Source: Leptobrachium leishanense
Taxonomy: Eukaryota > Chordata > Amphibia > Anura > Megophryidae
Direction: 5' to 3'
Length of the DNA stretch: 64,000 nucleotides
Assembly (NCBI GenBank): GCA_009667805.1
Contig: CM019069.1
Coordinates: forward strand, 91,361,204-91,425,203
Both the position numbers and the translations under genes were made by a program. Positions 49,251 to 61,800 of the stretch are shown here, one piece after another. The notes under the pieces are model-generated. The model saw only the letters and a program-made list of their open reading frames with translations, did not search any database and had not been told where the DNA came from. How positions within the stretch are numbered: position 1 is the first letter of the stretch; the number at the start of each line of letters is the position of its first letter.

Positions 49251-49870
49251 TCAGCCAAAATGAAAATGTTTTCTATTGATATAAACTGCAGGTTTGCACG
49301 GATATAAACTGCAGGTTTGCAAGGTGCACGGACTGCTACGTTTGGTGCAATCAACAGCCCCCAGGACATTGGGGAAGCCTCCAAGTGCATAAAATCCCTG
49401 TTTCACTCTTTGGTATCCCTCATGGGTGGTAGGGAATCCTATATATCGTGGTGAAAGTTGCGCTTCATTGCTAGGAGCAAGCGATGAAGCACGATGGAGA
49501 AGGTGCACTGGCTGACACCGCCTAAGTCACCTAGCGGCTGCTGGAAGGTGCCAGTGACAAGGAACCTCAGGCAGCACAGCAACTACGTCATCCCTGGGAC
49601 AGATAGCTGTGTCCCTGACCTGGACTCCAGATGGGACCGCAGCTGTAGGAAGAGCCTATTTATCTGTGCCCGGGTCAACCGGTAGCGGAGTCGACACTCA
49701 GCATCAGTCAGATGTTCTAATGTCAATCGCGTCCTTTGGACACAAGGTGCCCGTGGAACAGCACGCTCCCTCTCCAACTCCTGCTGCCATCGGAGAAGAG
49801 TTCTGCGTCTGTGACGCAAAATGAGCACATATGCTGCAGCAATAATACATGCACACACAACATCATCCAT
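49251..49870 (-). pseudogene. Harbinger transposase pseudogene, truncated
   Basis: From 49870: MDDVVCACIIAAAYVLILRH, then LTDAECRLRYRLTRAQINRL, as in HARBI1-like N-termini. After breaks: GGFPNVLGAVDCT (first catalytic Asp block) and AVYINRKHFHF. The rest of the DDE domain is missing and the sequence continues into the GCGC-rich terminal region. Inactive. Confidence 0.75.
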
Positions 49871-50352
49871 TGTATTGGTTTGTTTTGAATTGAATGGGCA
49901 ACTGTGCTTTGGGGCATTCCTTTTTATGGGCCTGTATATTTGGGGTTAGCCAGGATGTTCAGATTTGCCATTAGCACCAGCTTTTAGGAGTCGCTAAGAT
50001 TAATAACGTCCATGCGGTAATTACCGCAAATAGATTGTAATATCTTACTTATCTGAGCGCACATTAGCGTTTGCGCTCACATTGTTAAGTATAGGACGCG
50101 TGAAGTACAGTAAGCTCGCGCAAGGTTTGCGCAGGTTCATACGCGGTACACAATTCCGCGTGGCTGTAGCGCTGAGTATGTAATTCGGAAGTCGGCGCAA
50201 ATGGTTTTACCCCACGCGTTATAAATTACTTATGCCGGCGCTAACGTTAGCGTCAACATTATATATAGTTTTAAATTAGTGTATATTCAGTCATTTTATA
50301 TGTATATTTACAATACATTGTTTCATGTTTTATATTAATAATAGAATCACAC

Positions 50353-50690
50353 ATAAAATGGATGCACTCGGGCTTAAGTCAAAAAAGAAAAAGTGATGCT
50401 TTATTTAAATCATTAAAAGGTACCTGTATCCATGTACCGATGTTTCGTCCCCTTCGGAGCCTTTCTCAAGGTTCCTTTAAAGGCTCTGAGGGGGCCAAAA
50501 CGTTGGATACAGCTACCTTTTAATGATTTAAATAGAGCATCACTTTTTATATTTAGACTTAAGCCCCTGAGTGCATCCATTTCATGTATGAGTATATTTA
50601 ATATTTCCTGGACTTGTGCACCTGGGCCTCACTTTTTTCTGTGGTGGCTCTGTGCAGGCTTGAAGTTATTTTGTATTTATAATACGCACA
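50353..50690 (+). mobile_element. Foldback insertion 4, Penelope-like 3' region
   Basis: About 50353-50473 and 50474-50592 are inverted copies, sharing ATGGATGCACTC…GGCTTAAGTC and AATCATTAAAAGGTA. The motif near the axis, on the reverse strand CCTTGAGAAAGGCTCCGAAG then GGGACGAAACATCGG, is the conserved Penelope-like '…AAGGCTC…GAAACGT' block. The forward part continues to about 50690. Same topology as foldbacks 1, 2, 3 and 5. Confidence 0.6.
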
Positions 50691-50694
50691 CATA

Positions 50695-52680
50695 CTAGAG
50701 ACTCCTCTATTTCAATCTCTATTTCAATCTCAATCTATATTCAATCTCCTCTATTTTCCCGTGTTAAGTGTCATGGAGCTGATGTATCGCTCCATGCTTC
50801 AAACCCCAAGAGACTTTATGTTCATTTATATCGTGTGATTTTATATATATTTTACATCGTTTGGTTTTAGTTTAAATTGGTTTAGTGTAAAATGGCATAG
50901 CTTTGGTTTGAAATATACTTATATTCCTGTAGGTAAATGTGTTTCTGTATAGCCAGTAAACAAGTTTTACTGCTGTGTAATTTATGCAACAGGGCTTTTC
51001 CCCTTATCTAGCTGCATGTTTAATTCAAGGGATCTGTGATAGTGTTTAGTGTTTAATCTGATGTGTTAGAACAATGGATTATACAAATGTTGTGTGAGCT
51101 GAAGGCTAAAGAATGTAAAGAATGTTTATTGTAAATAACTGACATAATGTAATTAGTATATTGGTAGGACGAGGTGTGTCATTTATGCAAATTATGACTG
51201 TTGGACTTCAGCATAAATGGTGGTGTTTTGTTCATTAAAACTCAGAGAACTCTCAGACTCAGTCTTTATTACAAACTACGCTACACTATATACTCAACAT
51301 CAGAAGGCACCGAGCGGCCTTCTGGAAATTCCTAACGGCTCCAGGGCAGAGGAACAGAAGCAGACGGGTCAAGCTGCTCGAGGCGCTGAGGACAGCGCTC
51401 CCAGTAGCCGGGCTGACTGCAACGAAGGGGTGTCTGGAGAGTCAGGACAGACGGAAGAGAACGGTTCCGTCCCATTAAGGAATTGCTCAAATATAAAAAA
51501 GTTTATGAAATAATTAAAACAGATAAGCAGTGGAATGAATTATAAAAAATTATTAATCTCATAGATGTTAAAGATCACTCTCCACTTCCGTGCCTTCATT
51601 TAACACTGTTGGTGCCATGCTTTGCAATTCAAAAATCCATATTTGTCACAAACTTGTGTTGCTCCAGGATAGAGTTGTGAGATCTCCAAAGGAATTTTGT
51701 GCATGCAAAAATAGAACGCAAAGTGCTTAGAGGTTCTCACCATTATAAGTATGGTAGCAAGACCTATCTTCAGCATTTAAGATCCTAGGATTGGCTCAGA
51801 TCCAAGGCAGCAAGGGAATAACCAATTATTTTGTGCCCGTTAGTCTCACCAGCAGTTGATATTGGGGAAAAAATACTGGCTATCAAAAGCTGATGTTAAG
51901 TGATTTTTTTGCAATAGCAAAACACAGAAAGATAAAATAGCTATAATTCTAATCTTAACTCTGGTCCATCAGTGAAGAGGAAGGCGATCTCCTCCTTTCT
52001 CTCATCACAAACTGAAGGACACGGAGGGAAAATACTGCTCAAGACTCGTGGTCACTGATGTACAAACACAAAGTAGAAAAGTACATATTCTGTAAAAATC
52101 ACTTGATATGTGTATTAAACATGGTATTTGGATACTGCTGTCAAAATGTAGTATATGAGATCCCTTTCTACATGTGTTAACCTAAATTAATATCAAATTA
52201 CCTTCTCTTGATTAAAATAAATGTAAAATATTAGTAAAATGCTGTTCCTCAGTCTTACAAAATGATATTTTCTGCATGTGTGTGTTTATGAATATTGAAG
52301 ACATTAGGCAAATTTAAGTATAATTTGCATAATGAATGGCTTTAATTGGCAGTGGATAAAATCATATCACTGTTTCCTTTGCCAGAGTGTCTAAGCTGAA
52401 ATGCCTGCCCTAATAAATTAATTTGATAAAAATAAATAAGCTGTAAATATGAACACCAGCTTTTGCTCCTTTGCTACCTGTTTGATATTAGAAGAAGAGT
52501 AAATTAAACTAGAAGCTAAACCACAATTTTGTCAGTGATTATCTTTAAGCATCTAAGGCTAGACTGTACGTACATTTTAATGTCAAAGTTCATTCATGTT
52601 TTCTATTAGTATTCTTTTACACATTTTAGGAAAGCAGGTAGAGGTAGTGGCTAAAGTGAAGTGTTGCAGGTCTAATCAAA
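50695..52680. other. Mostly unannotated; possible LTR-like piece at 51000-51300
   Basis: 51220-51275 reads GTTTTGTTCATTAAAACTCA … CAGTCTTTATTACA, like the polyadenylation end of an LTR. It is followed by a GC-richer frame (51300-51480, RAEEQKQTGQAARGAEDSAP) with no recognisable domain. The rest is AT-rich DNA without features. Confidence 0.3.
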
Positions 52681-52848
52681 GAAAGGTGAACCTCAGGAGA
52701 ATGACTGGAGAAGTGATAATTCTAGATCAAAATAGCCAAACCAGAAAAATTCTCCCATTTATCTCACTTTCCAAATGGGCTATTTGGTCTAAACTGTTCT
52801 CTTCTCCTGCCAGTTCTCCTGGTTTTCACCTTTCTCTGAATAACCCTG
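52681..52848. mobile_element. Short foldback MITE, left tip lost
   Basis: GAAAGGTGAACCTCAGGAGAATGA … CACCTTTCTCTGAATAACCC (through CTG at 52848). Same family as 6541-6720. Confidence 0.72.
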
Positions 52849-53357
52849 TAGGTTTTATCATCCTATGCAGTCGGATCAACATTAGTATCAGTCTCTTTAC
52901 AGAGAGAAGCATACACTTGGCATCTGCTGTATCCATGCAGAGGATATTTAGTTGTCATACTGTATATGAGCACTGATTGTTTTTTATGCTCTAATTCAAA
53001 CACAGAACATTAGCTAGCTGATAATGCTGTATTTGCATACGTACTTTACTTTTTAACCTTTATGAAATTAAAGCATGCCGTATATAAGCTGCAATATCAC
53101 CAGTCCTCCTTGGACTATATCAGCTTTGTAAGACTGTAAAAAAAAGTAATGCCTCGTGCAGTCTTTACAATTTAGCGTGCGATTCTAATGCGAATCCAAT
53201 GCCTTTTAGCTTGCTCTTTAAAAAATATATGTGTGCAGAAGGTGAATTGCTCCTGGTTTTCACATTTTAGGCTCGCAGCCACAGTTGTGTTTTTCTTATT
53301 TGATTCATGGTAAAGAACATGGAAATTTACAGTTTGTGATTATGACCATTTTAACGT
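52849..53357. other. No recognised feature
   Basis: AT-rich DNA up to the TSD of hAT copy B. Confidence 0.3.
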
Positions 53358-53529
53358 CTTAACACTAGGGATGAGCTGTTCGGTTCGGAGTTCGATTCGA
53401 ACATCGCCCGTTCGCATGTTCGCGAACTACGAACATTTCCGCGTGTTCGCTGCATGTTCGCCCACAATGCACCACAATGGACCACAATGCACTTTTCCAC
53501 TGCCCTGAAGCTTGTAATTGGCTACAGCC

Positions 53530-53658
53530 TTGCACCTGACCACAGGTCAGGTGCAAGACAGGTTCAAGACTATGCCAATCAAGGCTCAGAGTCCTGATTG
53601 GGCAAATTTTGCCCAATCATGGGCTCACAGAGCTAAATCCCGCAGCACACTATATAAG
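53530..53658 (+). promoter_or_regulatory. Putative hAT copy B promoter
   Basis: The inverted repeat CTTGCACCTGAC / GTCAGGTGCAAG, CCAAT at 53575-53579, inverted CCAAT at 53597-53601, another CCAAT at 53613-53617, and TATATAAG at 53651-53658. Conserved in order and spacing with copy A. Confidence 0.6.
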
Positions 53659-53734
53659 GCTTCACACAGCGCTTCAGCACGCGTTTGAGAGGAGATTGTT
53701 GTTGTGTTAGTGTGTGTTCTCACTGCCAGTCTGC

Positions 53735-55014
53735 CACCAGCTACTGGGGGGTCTCATTTCTACAAAATATCTGGGAATTGTTCTAATCTTTGTGTTCTCA
53801 CTGCCACCAAGTATTTTGGGGGTCAGTAATTTCTACAAAATATCTGGGAATTGTGGTAATCTGTGTATTCTCACTGCCACCAAGTATTTTGGGGGTCAGT
53901 AATTTCTACAAAATATCTGGGAATTGTGGTAATCTGTGTGTTCTCACTCCCAGCAACTATTTTGGGGGTCAGTAATTTCTACAAAATATCTGGGAATTGT
54001 GGTAATCTGTGTGTTCTCACTCCCAGCAACTATTTTGGGGGTCAGTAATTTCTACAAAATATCTGGGAAATGTGGTAATCTGTGTGTTCTCACTCCCAGC
54101 AACTATTTTGGGGGTCAGTAATTTCTACAAAATATCTGGGAATTGTTCTAATCTTTGTTCTCACTGCCACCAGCAATTTTGGGGGTCAGTCATTTATACA
54201 AAATATCTGGGAATTGTTCTAATCTTTGTGCTCTCATTGCCCCCAGCAATTTTGGGGGTCTCATTTCTACAAAATATCTGGGAATTGTTCTAATCTTTGT
54301 GTTCTCACTGCCACCAAGTATTTTGGGGGTCAGTAATTTCTACAAAATATCTGGGAATTGTGGTAATCTGTTTGTTCTCACTGCCACCAAGTATTTTGGG
54401 GGTCTCATTTCTACAAAATATCTGGGAATTGTGGTAATCTGTTTGTTCTCACTGCCACCAAGTATTTTGGGGGGTCAGTAATTTCTACAAAATATCTGGG
54501 AATTGTGGTAATCTGTGTGTTCTCACTCTCAGCAACTATTTTGGGGGTCAGTAATTTCTACAAAATATCTGGGAATTGTGGTAATCTGTGTGTTCTCACT
54601 CCCAGCAACTATTTTGGGGGTCAGTAATTTCTACAAAATATCTGGGAATTGTGGTAATCTGTGTGTTCTCACTCCCAGCAACTATTTTGGGGGTCAGTAA
54701 TTTCTACAAAATATCTGGGAATTGTGGTAATCTGTGTGTTCTCACTCCCAGCAACTATTTTGGGGGTCAGTAATTTCTACAAAATATCTGGGAATTGGTC
54801 TAATCTTTGTGTTCTCACTGCCACCAGCAATTTTGGGGGTCAGTCATTTATACAAAATATCTGGGAAATGTTCTAATCTTTGTGTTCTCACTGCCACCAG
54901 CAATTTTGGGGATCAGTCATTTATACAAAATATCTGGGAATTGTGGTAATCTGTGTGTTCTCACTGCCACCAGCAATTTTAGGGGTCAGTCATTTATACA
55001 ATATATCTGGGAAT
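53735..55014 (+). repeat. 73-bp sub-terminal tandem array of hAT copy B
   Basis: About 17 units with a 73-bp period, each like TCTACAAAATATCTGGGAAT, TGTGGTAATCTGTGTGTTCT, CACTCCCAGCAACTATTTTG, GGGGTCAGTAATT. Variants alternate (GTGGTAATC versus GTTCTAATC; CCACCAGCAATTTT versus CCACCAAGTATTTT). Positions 54515-54800 hold nearly identical consecutive units, suggesting recent local expansion. The array resumes at 57278-57560 after the LINE. Confidence 0.95.
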
Positions 55015-57277
55015 AGAAACATAGAAACATAGAAAAATGTCGGCAGATAAGAACCTTTCAGCCCATCTAGTCTGCCCAATTACATGGATACTTTAACTGG
55101 ATTTATCTTTTGTTTAGGATAGCCTTATGCCTATCCCATGCCTGCTTAAATTCAATTACTGTTTTGGCCTCTACCACTTCAACTGGAAGGCTGTTCCATG
55201 TATCCACCACCCTCTCAGTAAAATAATGCTTCCTGATGTTACTTTAAAACCTTTGCCCCTCTAATCTATGTCCTCTTGTTTTGCTACTTTGTTTCCTTTT
55301 AAATATACTCCCTTCCTCTACCCTGTGGATTCCCTTTACGTATTTAAATGTTTCTATCATATCTCCTCTGTCTCGTCTTTTTTTCAAGCTGTACATGTTA
55401 AAATCATTAAGCCTTTCCTGGTAACTTTTCTCCTTCAAGCCGTACACCATTTTAGTAGCCCTTCTCTGAACTCTCTCTAAGATGTCTATATCCTTCTGGA
55501 GATACGGTCTCCAGTACTGCACACAGTACTCCAAGTGAGGTCTCACCAGTGCTCTGTACAGTGGCATGAGCACTTCCCTTTTCCTACTGCTAATACCTCT
55601 CCCTTCACAACCAAGCATTCTGCTAGCATTTCCTGCTGCTCTATTACATTGACTACTTACCCTTAGATCCTCTGAAATAATAACCCCTAAATCCCTTTCC
55701 TCAGATGTTGAGGTTAGGACTGTATCAAATATTCTATATTCAGCCCTTGGGTTTTTACGTCCCAGGTGCATTATCTTGCACTTATCCACATTAAAACTCA
55801 ATTGCCACAGCTCCGACCATTTTTTTAGTTTACCTAAATCATTTGTCATTTGGCTGATCCCTCCAGGAACGTCATCCCTGTTGCAAATCTTTGTGTCATC
55901 AGCAAAAAGACATACTTTTCATTAATACCTTCTGCAATATTACTAATAAAAATATTAAAGAGAATGGGTCCAAGTACTGACCCCTGAGGTACCCCACTGG
56001 TAACAAGACCTTGCGCTGAATAAACTCCATTTACCACAACCCTCTGTTGCCTGTCACTCAGTCACTGCCTAATCCATTCAACAATATTGGAATCCAAGAT
56101 CAAAGATTGCAATTTATTGATAAGCCTTCTATGCGGAACAGTATCAAAAGCCTTAGTGAAATCTAAATAAGCAATGTCTACTGCACCACCTATGTCTATT
56201 ATTTTTGTTACCCAATCAAAAAAATCAATAAGATTAGTTTGGCATGCTCTCCCTGAGGTAAACCCATGTTGTTTCTGGTCCTGTAATCTATGTGTTTTTA
56301 GATGTTCAACAATCCTTTCCTTTAACATGGTTTCCATTAATTTCCCCACTACTGACGTAGGACTAACTGGCCTATAGTTCCCAGATTCCTCCCTACTACC
56401 CTTCTTGTAAATGGGCACAACATTTGCTAATTTCCAGTCTTCTGGGACGACTCCCGTTAACGGTTTTGCTATTACACCACTGAGCTCTTTTAATAATTTA
56501 GGGTGGATCCCATCAGGCCCCATTGACTTATTTGTCTTTACTTTAGACAGCTGCTGTAGAACCTCCTCCTCTGTAAACTCATATGTAAATGTCTCGTTAG
56601 TGTTTCCTCCTAACTGAGGTCCCTTTCCTTCCTTTTCTTCTGCAAAGACTGAACAAAAATATTCATTGAGGCAGTCAGCGAGACTTTTATCCTCTTCTAC
56701 ATACCTTCCTTCCTTTGTTTTTAATCTAATCCTTGTTTTTCTTTTCTTTTCTCATTTATGTATCTAAAAAATGTTTTGTCCCCCTTTTTTACTGACTGAG
56801 CTATTTTCTCTTCTGCGTGTGCTTTGGAAGTTCTTATAAATTGCTTTTCCTCTTTCTGCCTAATCTTATAGGTTTGCCTGAGTTTTTTATAATTATTGAA
56901 TCCTATCTTTTTGTTCTTCACTATTTTGGCCACTTCTGCAGAGTACCACAGTGGTTTCTTCCCTTTTTTGTTTTTGCTAACAAGCCGAATGCAATTGCCT
57001 GTGGCCTTCAATAATGCTTCCGTTAAATAATCCCATTTCTCCTGGACTCCCTTTAAACTCCTCCAGTCTGATAATGATTCATTCACACAAAATCTCATTT
57101 TAGAAAAATCTGTTTTTTTAAAGTCTAAAACTTTTGTTTTTGTGTGGTGCAGCTCCATCCCTGTTCTTATATTAAACCACACTGACTGGTGATCACTAGA
57201 TCCCAAATTTTCACCTACAACAACGTCCGATACCAAACCTCCATTTGTGAGTATTAAATCCAATATGGCCTCTTTAC
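55015..57277 (-). mobile_element. CR1-like LINE, 5'-truncated, inside the array
   Basis: Minus strand. Starts within the endonuclease C-terminus (LILTNGGLVSDVVVGENLGS, SDHQSVWFNI), then the RT: GPDGIHPKLLKELSG, YLDFTKAFDTVPHR (motif A), [20 protein letters not shown] (motif B); the catalytic box is frameshifted. It ends YSLKKRRDRGDMIETFKYVK, the CR1-type C-terminus. The 3' tail is a short repeat of CTATGTTT (55015-55034). GAAT is duplicated at the ends (55011-55014, 57278-57281), and the host array continues exactly across. Confidence 0.93.
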
Positions 57278-57560
57278 GAATTGTGGTAATCTGTGTGTTC
57301 TCACTGCCACCAAGTATTATGGGGGTCTCATTTCTACAAAATATCTGGGAATTGTGGTAATATGTGTGTTCTCACTGCCACCAAGTATTTTGGGGGGTCA
57401 GTAATTTCAACAAAATATCTGGGAATTGTTGTAATCTTTGTGTTCTCACTGCCACCCATCAGGAGGTCTCACTGATTTATAGGAGGTTTCTGTGAATTGT
57501 AATCTGTGTCTTCTCACTGCCAGCTATCAGGGGGTCTCACTGAGTTATACCAGAGTTCTG
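57278..57560 (+). repeat. Remainder of the 73-bp array of hAT copy B
   Basis: Three to four units continuing the array after the LINE, ending with the CACCCATCAGGAGGTCTCAC type that also ends the copy A array. It leads into the AGAGTTCTG-rich segment before the transposase. Confidence 0.85.
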
Positions 57561-57587
57561 GAAATCTTTAATCTTTATACCAGAGTT

Positions 57588-58741
57588 CAGGATACAAAAG
57601 CCGGTGTCCGGCGCTGATACTCTCTAAAATTTCAACTCCGGTCACGAATTTCCAGCACTTCAGAAGTTCTCCAGAAATGATGAAAGGATGGAAAAAAGAG
57701 AAGGAGATACAAAAGAAAATCTCTAATGTGCAGACTGTAATAATCCAAATGAGGAAGAGCACAGACAAAGAGATATACTCAAAATGTGAGTATATCTCTT
57801 TGTCTGTGCTCTTCCTCATTTGGATTATTACAGTCTGCACATTAGAGATTTTCTTTTGAGTCTCCTTCTCTTTTTTCCATCCTTTCATCATTTCTGGAGA
57901 ACTTCTGAAGTGCTGGAAATTCGTGACCGGAGTTGAAATTTTAGAGAGTATCAGCGCCGGACACCGGCTTTTGTATCCTGAACTTTCTACCGCAGCGAAT
58001 TTGGGGATTTGACGCTGTTCTCGGTCTGTTTGGCTGCTACACCCTCTCTCCGGCCAGTATTTCATTAATACAGACTCCATTAATTTTTTTCCTTTTTTTT
58101 TGGTGTTTTTACAAGACTGTTTGCATATAATTTTATACTTTGTATGGACATTTTTGTGCACTGATTATTTTTGTGTGTGTGCAGGATATCTTTTGAGACT
58201 AGCCACTTGCCGTTTATAGTTTATATTTTGTGGCTCATCCATTTTGTGGCTTATTTATTCTTTGGTTCACACTTAATTAACTATTTATTAACTTTTTAGC
58301 ACGCAACATATTGTGTATTTGCATTTATTTGTTCTTATTGCCCTAAGTTTTATTTCAGTATTTCACCAGTGTTTCTGGCCCTCAGATTCTAGCACTTCTT
58401 TCATGAGGTCTAGCTTCCAATAAGACTAATTAGGACCTCTGCTTGTACCTTTGAATTAATCTATTGAGGCAATTTAGTTTTTTTCACTACCTTTAATCGT
58501 TCACCATTTTGGTTCAGGTGCTTTTTATTACTCTGTCCAGTTTTTATTTAAGCACACATATTACTTATTCACTATCCATCAGTGTGATCAGAATTTTCTG
58601 TGTAATTTTTAGCACTATCTATAACATTGTCCTTTTACCTAGCTATTTTGGTTAGACTCTTCATATGCACTGTTTTTTATTTTATTTTTCCTTTGTTTGA
58701 CATTAGAGCCATCTAGTGGCGCCACACAGATATTACACTCT
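57588..58741 (+). mobile_element. Foldback insertion 5 (194-bp palindrome, 14-bp TSD)
   Basis: Flanked by a perfect 14-bp direct repeat TTTATACCAGAGTT (57574-57587, 58742-58755). Positions 57588-57781 and 57787-57980 are inverted copies of about 194 bp with few differences and a 5-bp loop. The forward element then continues to 58741, ending ATCTAGTGGCGCCACACAGA / TATTACACTCT. Copy A of the host hAT lacks this insertion. Probably Penelope-like or another retroelement; no RT domain remains. Confidence 0.72.
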
Positions 58742-58841
58742 TTTATACCAGAGTTGAATCAGAGTTCTGCAGCATATCTCCAATTTTTATAACAGAGTTG
58801 AATCAGAGTTCTGTATATCTTTAATCTATATATCACTCACC

Positions 58842-61800
58842 ATGTCAGAAAGACCAAAAAAGACAGGCAGACGCTCCCAGACACATATAAGAGGGCAAGC
58901 AGCCTCTGTGTCGGGAGGCTGTGCCTCTGGTCGTCGTGGACGTGGTGCATCCTCTGCAGGGGCACGCTTGTCCTTTCTAACTGGTGCTGGCCGTCTTAAG
59001 CAGCTGGCCGTCTTAAGCAGCAGCAACATACAGAGGATTTGGTGGATTGGCTAACCAGGCCATCCTCATCCTCCGAGTCCTCTGTCAACCAGGCTTGTAG
59101 TGCTTTACAGTCCACCTCAGCTGCCAAAGCATCTAATGCAGCCTCCATGTCCACAGCTACTCCTGCCATAGCCTCACTATCACACACGGAGGAGTCAGCT
59201 GAATTGTTGGACTACAATGACAGTGACATGCTGCTTGAGGATGTGCAACAACTACAGTGCTCTGATTCAATCTCTGAGGTCGAGGAAGGGAGTATAATGA
59301 ACCTAGAGGAAGGGGGTGCCAGTGACACACAAGTAACTGGCACTCATGTTGCCCCAGCAGCTGCAGCATACTGCCAAGTTGGCTACAGTGATGAGGAGAC
59401 AGGGGGTGATGACAATGATGATGTCACTGACTCCACCTGGGTGCCTGATCGAACAGAGGAGTCAAGTGAGGAGGAGGCACAACAAACACGAGGCACAATG
59501 TCCTCTATGACCAACCGTAGCACTAGCCAGTCCAAGGCATCAGATGTCAGAGCTGCTCAGGTGCAGAGCGCTGTTGTCTCAAAGCACACATCCATGAACT
59601 CTACTGTCTGGGAGTTCTTTAAGAAATGTGCAGCAGACCCCACCGTTGCTATTTGTAATCTATGTCAGATGAGGCTCAAGCGTGGGAAAGACACCGGACG
59701 CTTGGGTACCACGTGCTTGAGGTGACATGTGACCACCTGCCACGCATCCCGTTGGCGCAAAACTTTGCGTAGGTCCTCCTCACCTGTCTCTACCCCCCCT
59801 ATATGTCTTGCCATGTCATTGACTCCAACCTCCACTGACAGGGATGATGCTACAGTAATGGATGTACCAGGTCCTTCCTCACAATGTGACAGCATCCCAT
59901 CAGCTGAAGATTTACGCAGTCAGATCACGTTGCCCCAGCTGCTGCAGTGTAAGAAAAAATATAGTCCCAACCATCCCCAAGCACAGCGTCTAAATGCCAG
60001 TTTAGCAAAATTACTCGCATTGCAGCTGCTGCCTTTCCAGCTGGTGGACTCTGCTTCCTTCCTTGAATTTGCTGAATGTGCTGTACCACAGTGGCAGATT
60101 CCAAACGCCGTTACTTTTCACGGAATGCCATTCCAGCACTATACCAGCACGTGGAAGACAATATTATCGAGTCATTGGGAAAGGCAGTCAGCAGCAAGGT
60201 ACATGTGACTTTAGACACGTGCTCCAGCAAGCATGGACAGGGTCGTTACATTTCCTTCACGGCACACTGGGTAACTCTGATTGCAGCTGAGCCCAAGACT
60301 GGGCTCTGTGCTGGAGCTTGTTCATCCACCACGCCTCCAGAAAGCTGCTTGTATGAGGTCTGTCTGCTCCACCAACACCTCTCCCTCTTCCTCTTCCTCC
60401 TCCTTCTCTGTCTCTGGCGAAGTGGCAGTTAAACCGACGCGTGACAGGGGCTACGCAATGGCTCAAGCAAAAAGATGCCATATTGTGCTTGAGCTGGTTT
60501 GTTTAGGGGACAGGAGCCACACCGGGCCAGAAATTCTGTCAGCTCTGCAGGGGCAGGTGCAGAGATGATTAACACCACACCAGTTTGAGCTGGGAATGGT
60601 ATTCTGTGATAATGGCAGCAACCTTCTCTCCGTCCTACGCCTGGGTAAGTTGACGCATGTACCATGCCTAGCACACGTCCTAAATCTGGTGGTACAGCGT
60701 TTCCTAACCATGTACCCAGGGCTGGCAGAGCTTCTCAGCCAGGCCAGAAAAGTCTGCAGCCACTTCAGACGGTCATTCCCAGCAAATGTTCGCCTGGCAG
60801 AAATTCAAAGAATTCCTCCTTCCCACAAACCGTCTGATCTGTGACATGCCCAGCAGGTGGAACTCGACATTAGCAATGCTGCAGCGTCTGCACAAGCAGC
60901 AGAGGGCCATCATCGAGTACCTGTGTGAGTATGGCACAAGGACAGGTTCAGGTCAACTTGTCAGCAGTCGCTGATGATCAAGGAAGCATGCACTGTACTG
61001 TCACCATTTGAGGAGGCAACGAGGATGGTGAGCAGGGACAGTGCATGCATCAGTGACACAATTCCTTTAGTGTTCCTGCTGGAGCACACTCTGCGGGGAA
61101 TTATAGATGTGGCTCTAGAGGAAGAGGAGGCCTTCCCTAGCTCTGAAGGCCCCAGTCTTTCCGCAGACAGCATTCCTGCAGGTCCTCCTCAGATCAGACA
61201 GGCAGAGGATGAGGAAGGAGGAGGATTATTTAAGTAGTTCGGGCATTGAAGGTGGGGATTCCTCAAGGGAGGGTTTTATGTGTCCAGAAACACAAGGACT
61301 AGTACGTGGCTGGGAGGAGGAAGTGCACGATGGGGTCACCCTCCTCATTGACCAGGAAGACTCGGAAGCTAATGCCACCTCTTTCCTACGCTGCATGGGC
61401 TCCCTTATCCTGCAAAGCCTGGTAAAGGACCCCAGGATTCGTGCTATCAAGGAGAGAGATCAATACTGGTTGGCAAGCCTTCTTGATTCACGATACAAGG
61501 GTAAAGTTGCAGAGCTCATCCTGCCCGCACAGAGGGAGCACAGGATGAAACAACTTGAGTACGCTCTAAAGCGACACTTGTGTAACACCTTTCCAGGCAC
61601 TGGTAGGTTACCAAGTGATGATGACACACGTGCTTCTGAGGCTGCGGATGATCAGAGGAATAGTGGTGAAGGCCGGGGCCGCTTGACTGATTCCTTTTTA
61701 AAAAAATTTAGTCCACGACACCCAGGGACATCAAATGTAGGCACCCATTGCCAGCGTCTTCACTGTATGGTGCAGGACTACCTAGGGGCAAGGGCAGACC

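Noticed and set aside
53735..55014. Regularly spaced repeats that resemble a CRISPR array
   Set aside because: Units are contiguous 73-bp tandem copies without unique spacers, in a vertebrate hAT element.
57588..57980. Palindrome considered as an assembly or cloning artefact
   Set aside because: Not excluded, but the flanking 14-bp direct repeat, the small differences between arms and the same topology at other loci favour a real insertion.
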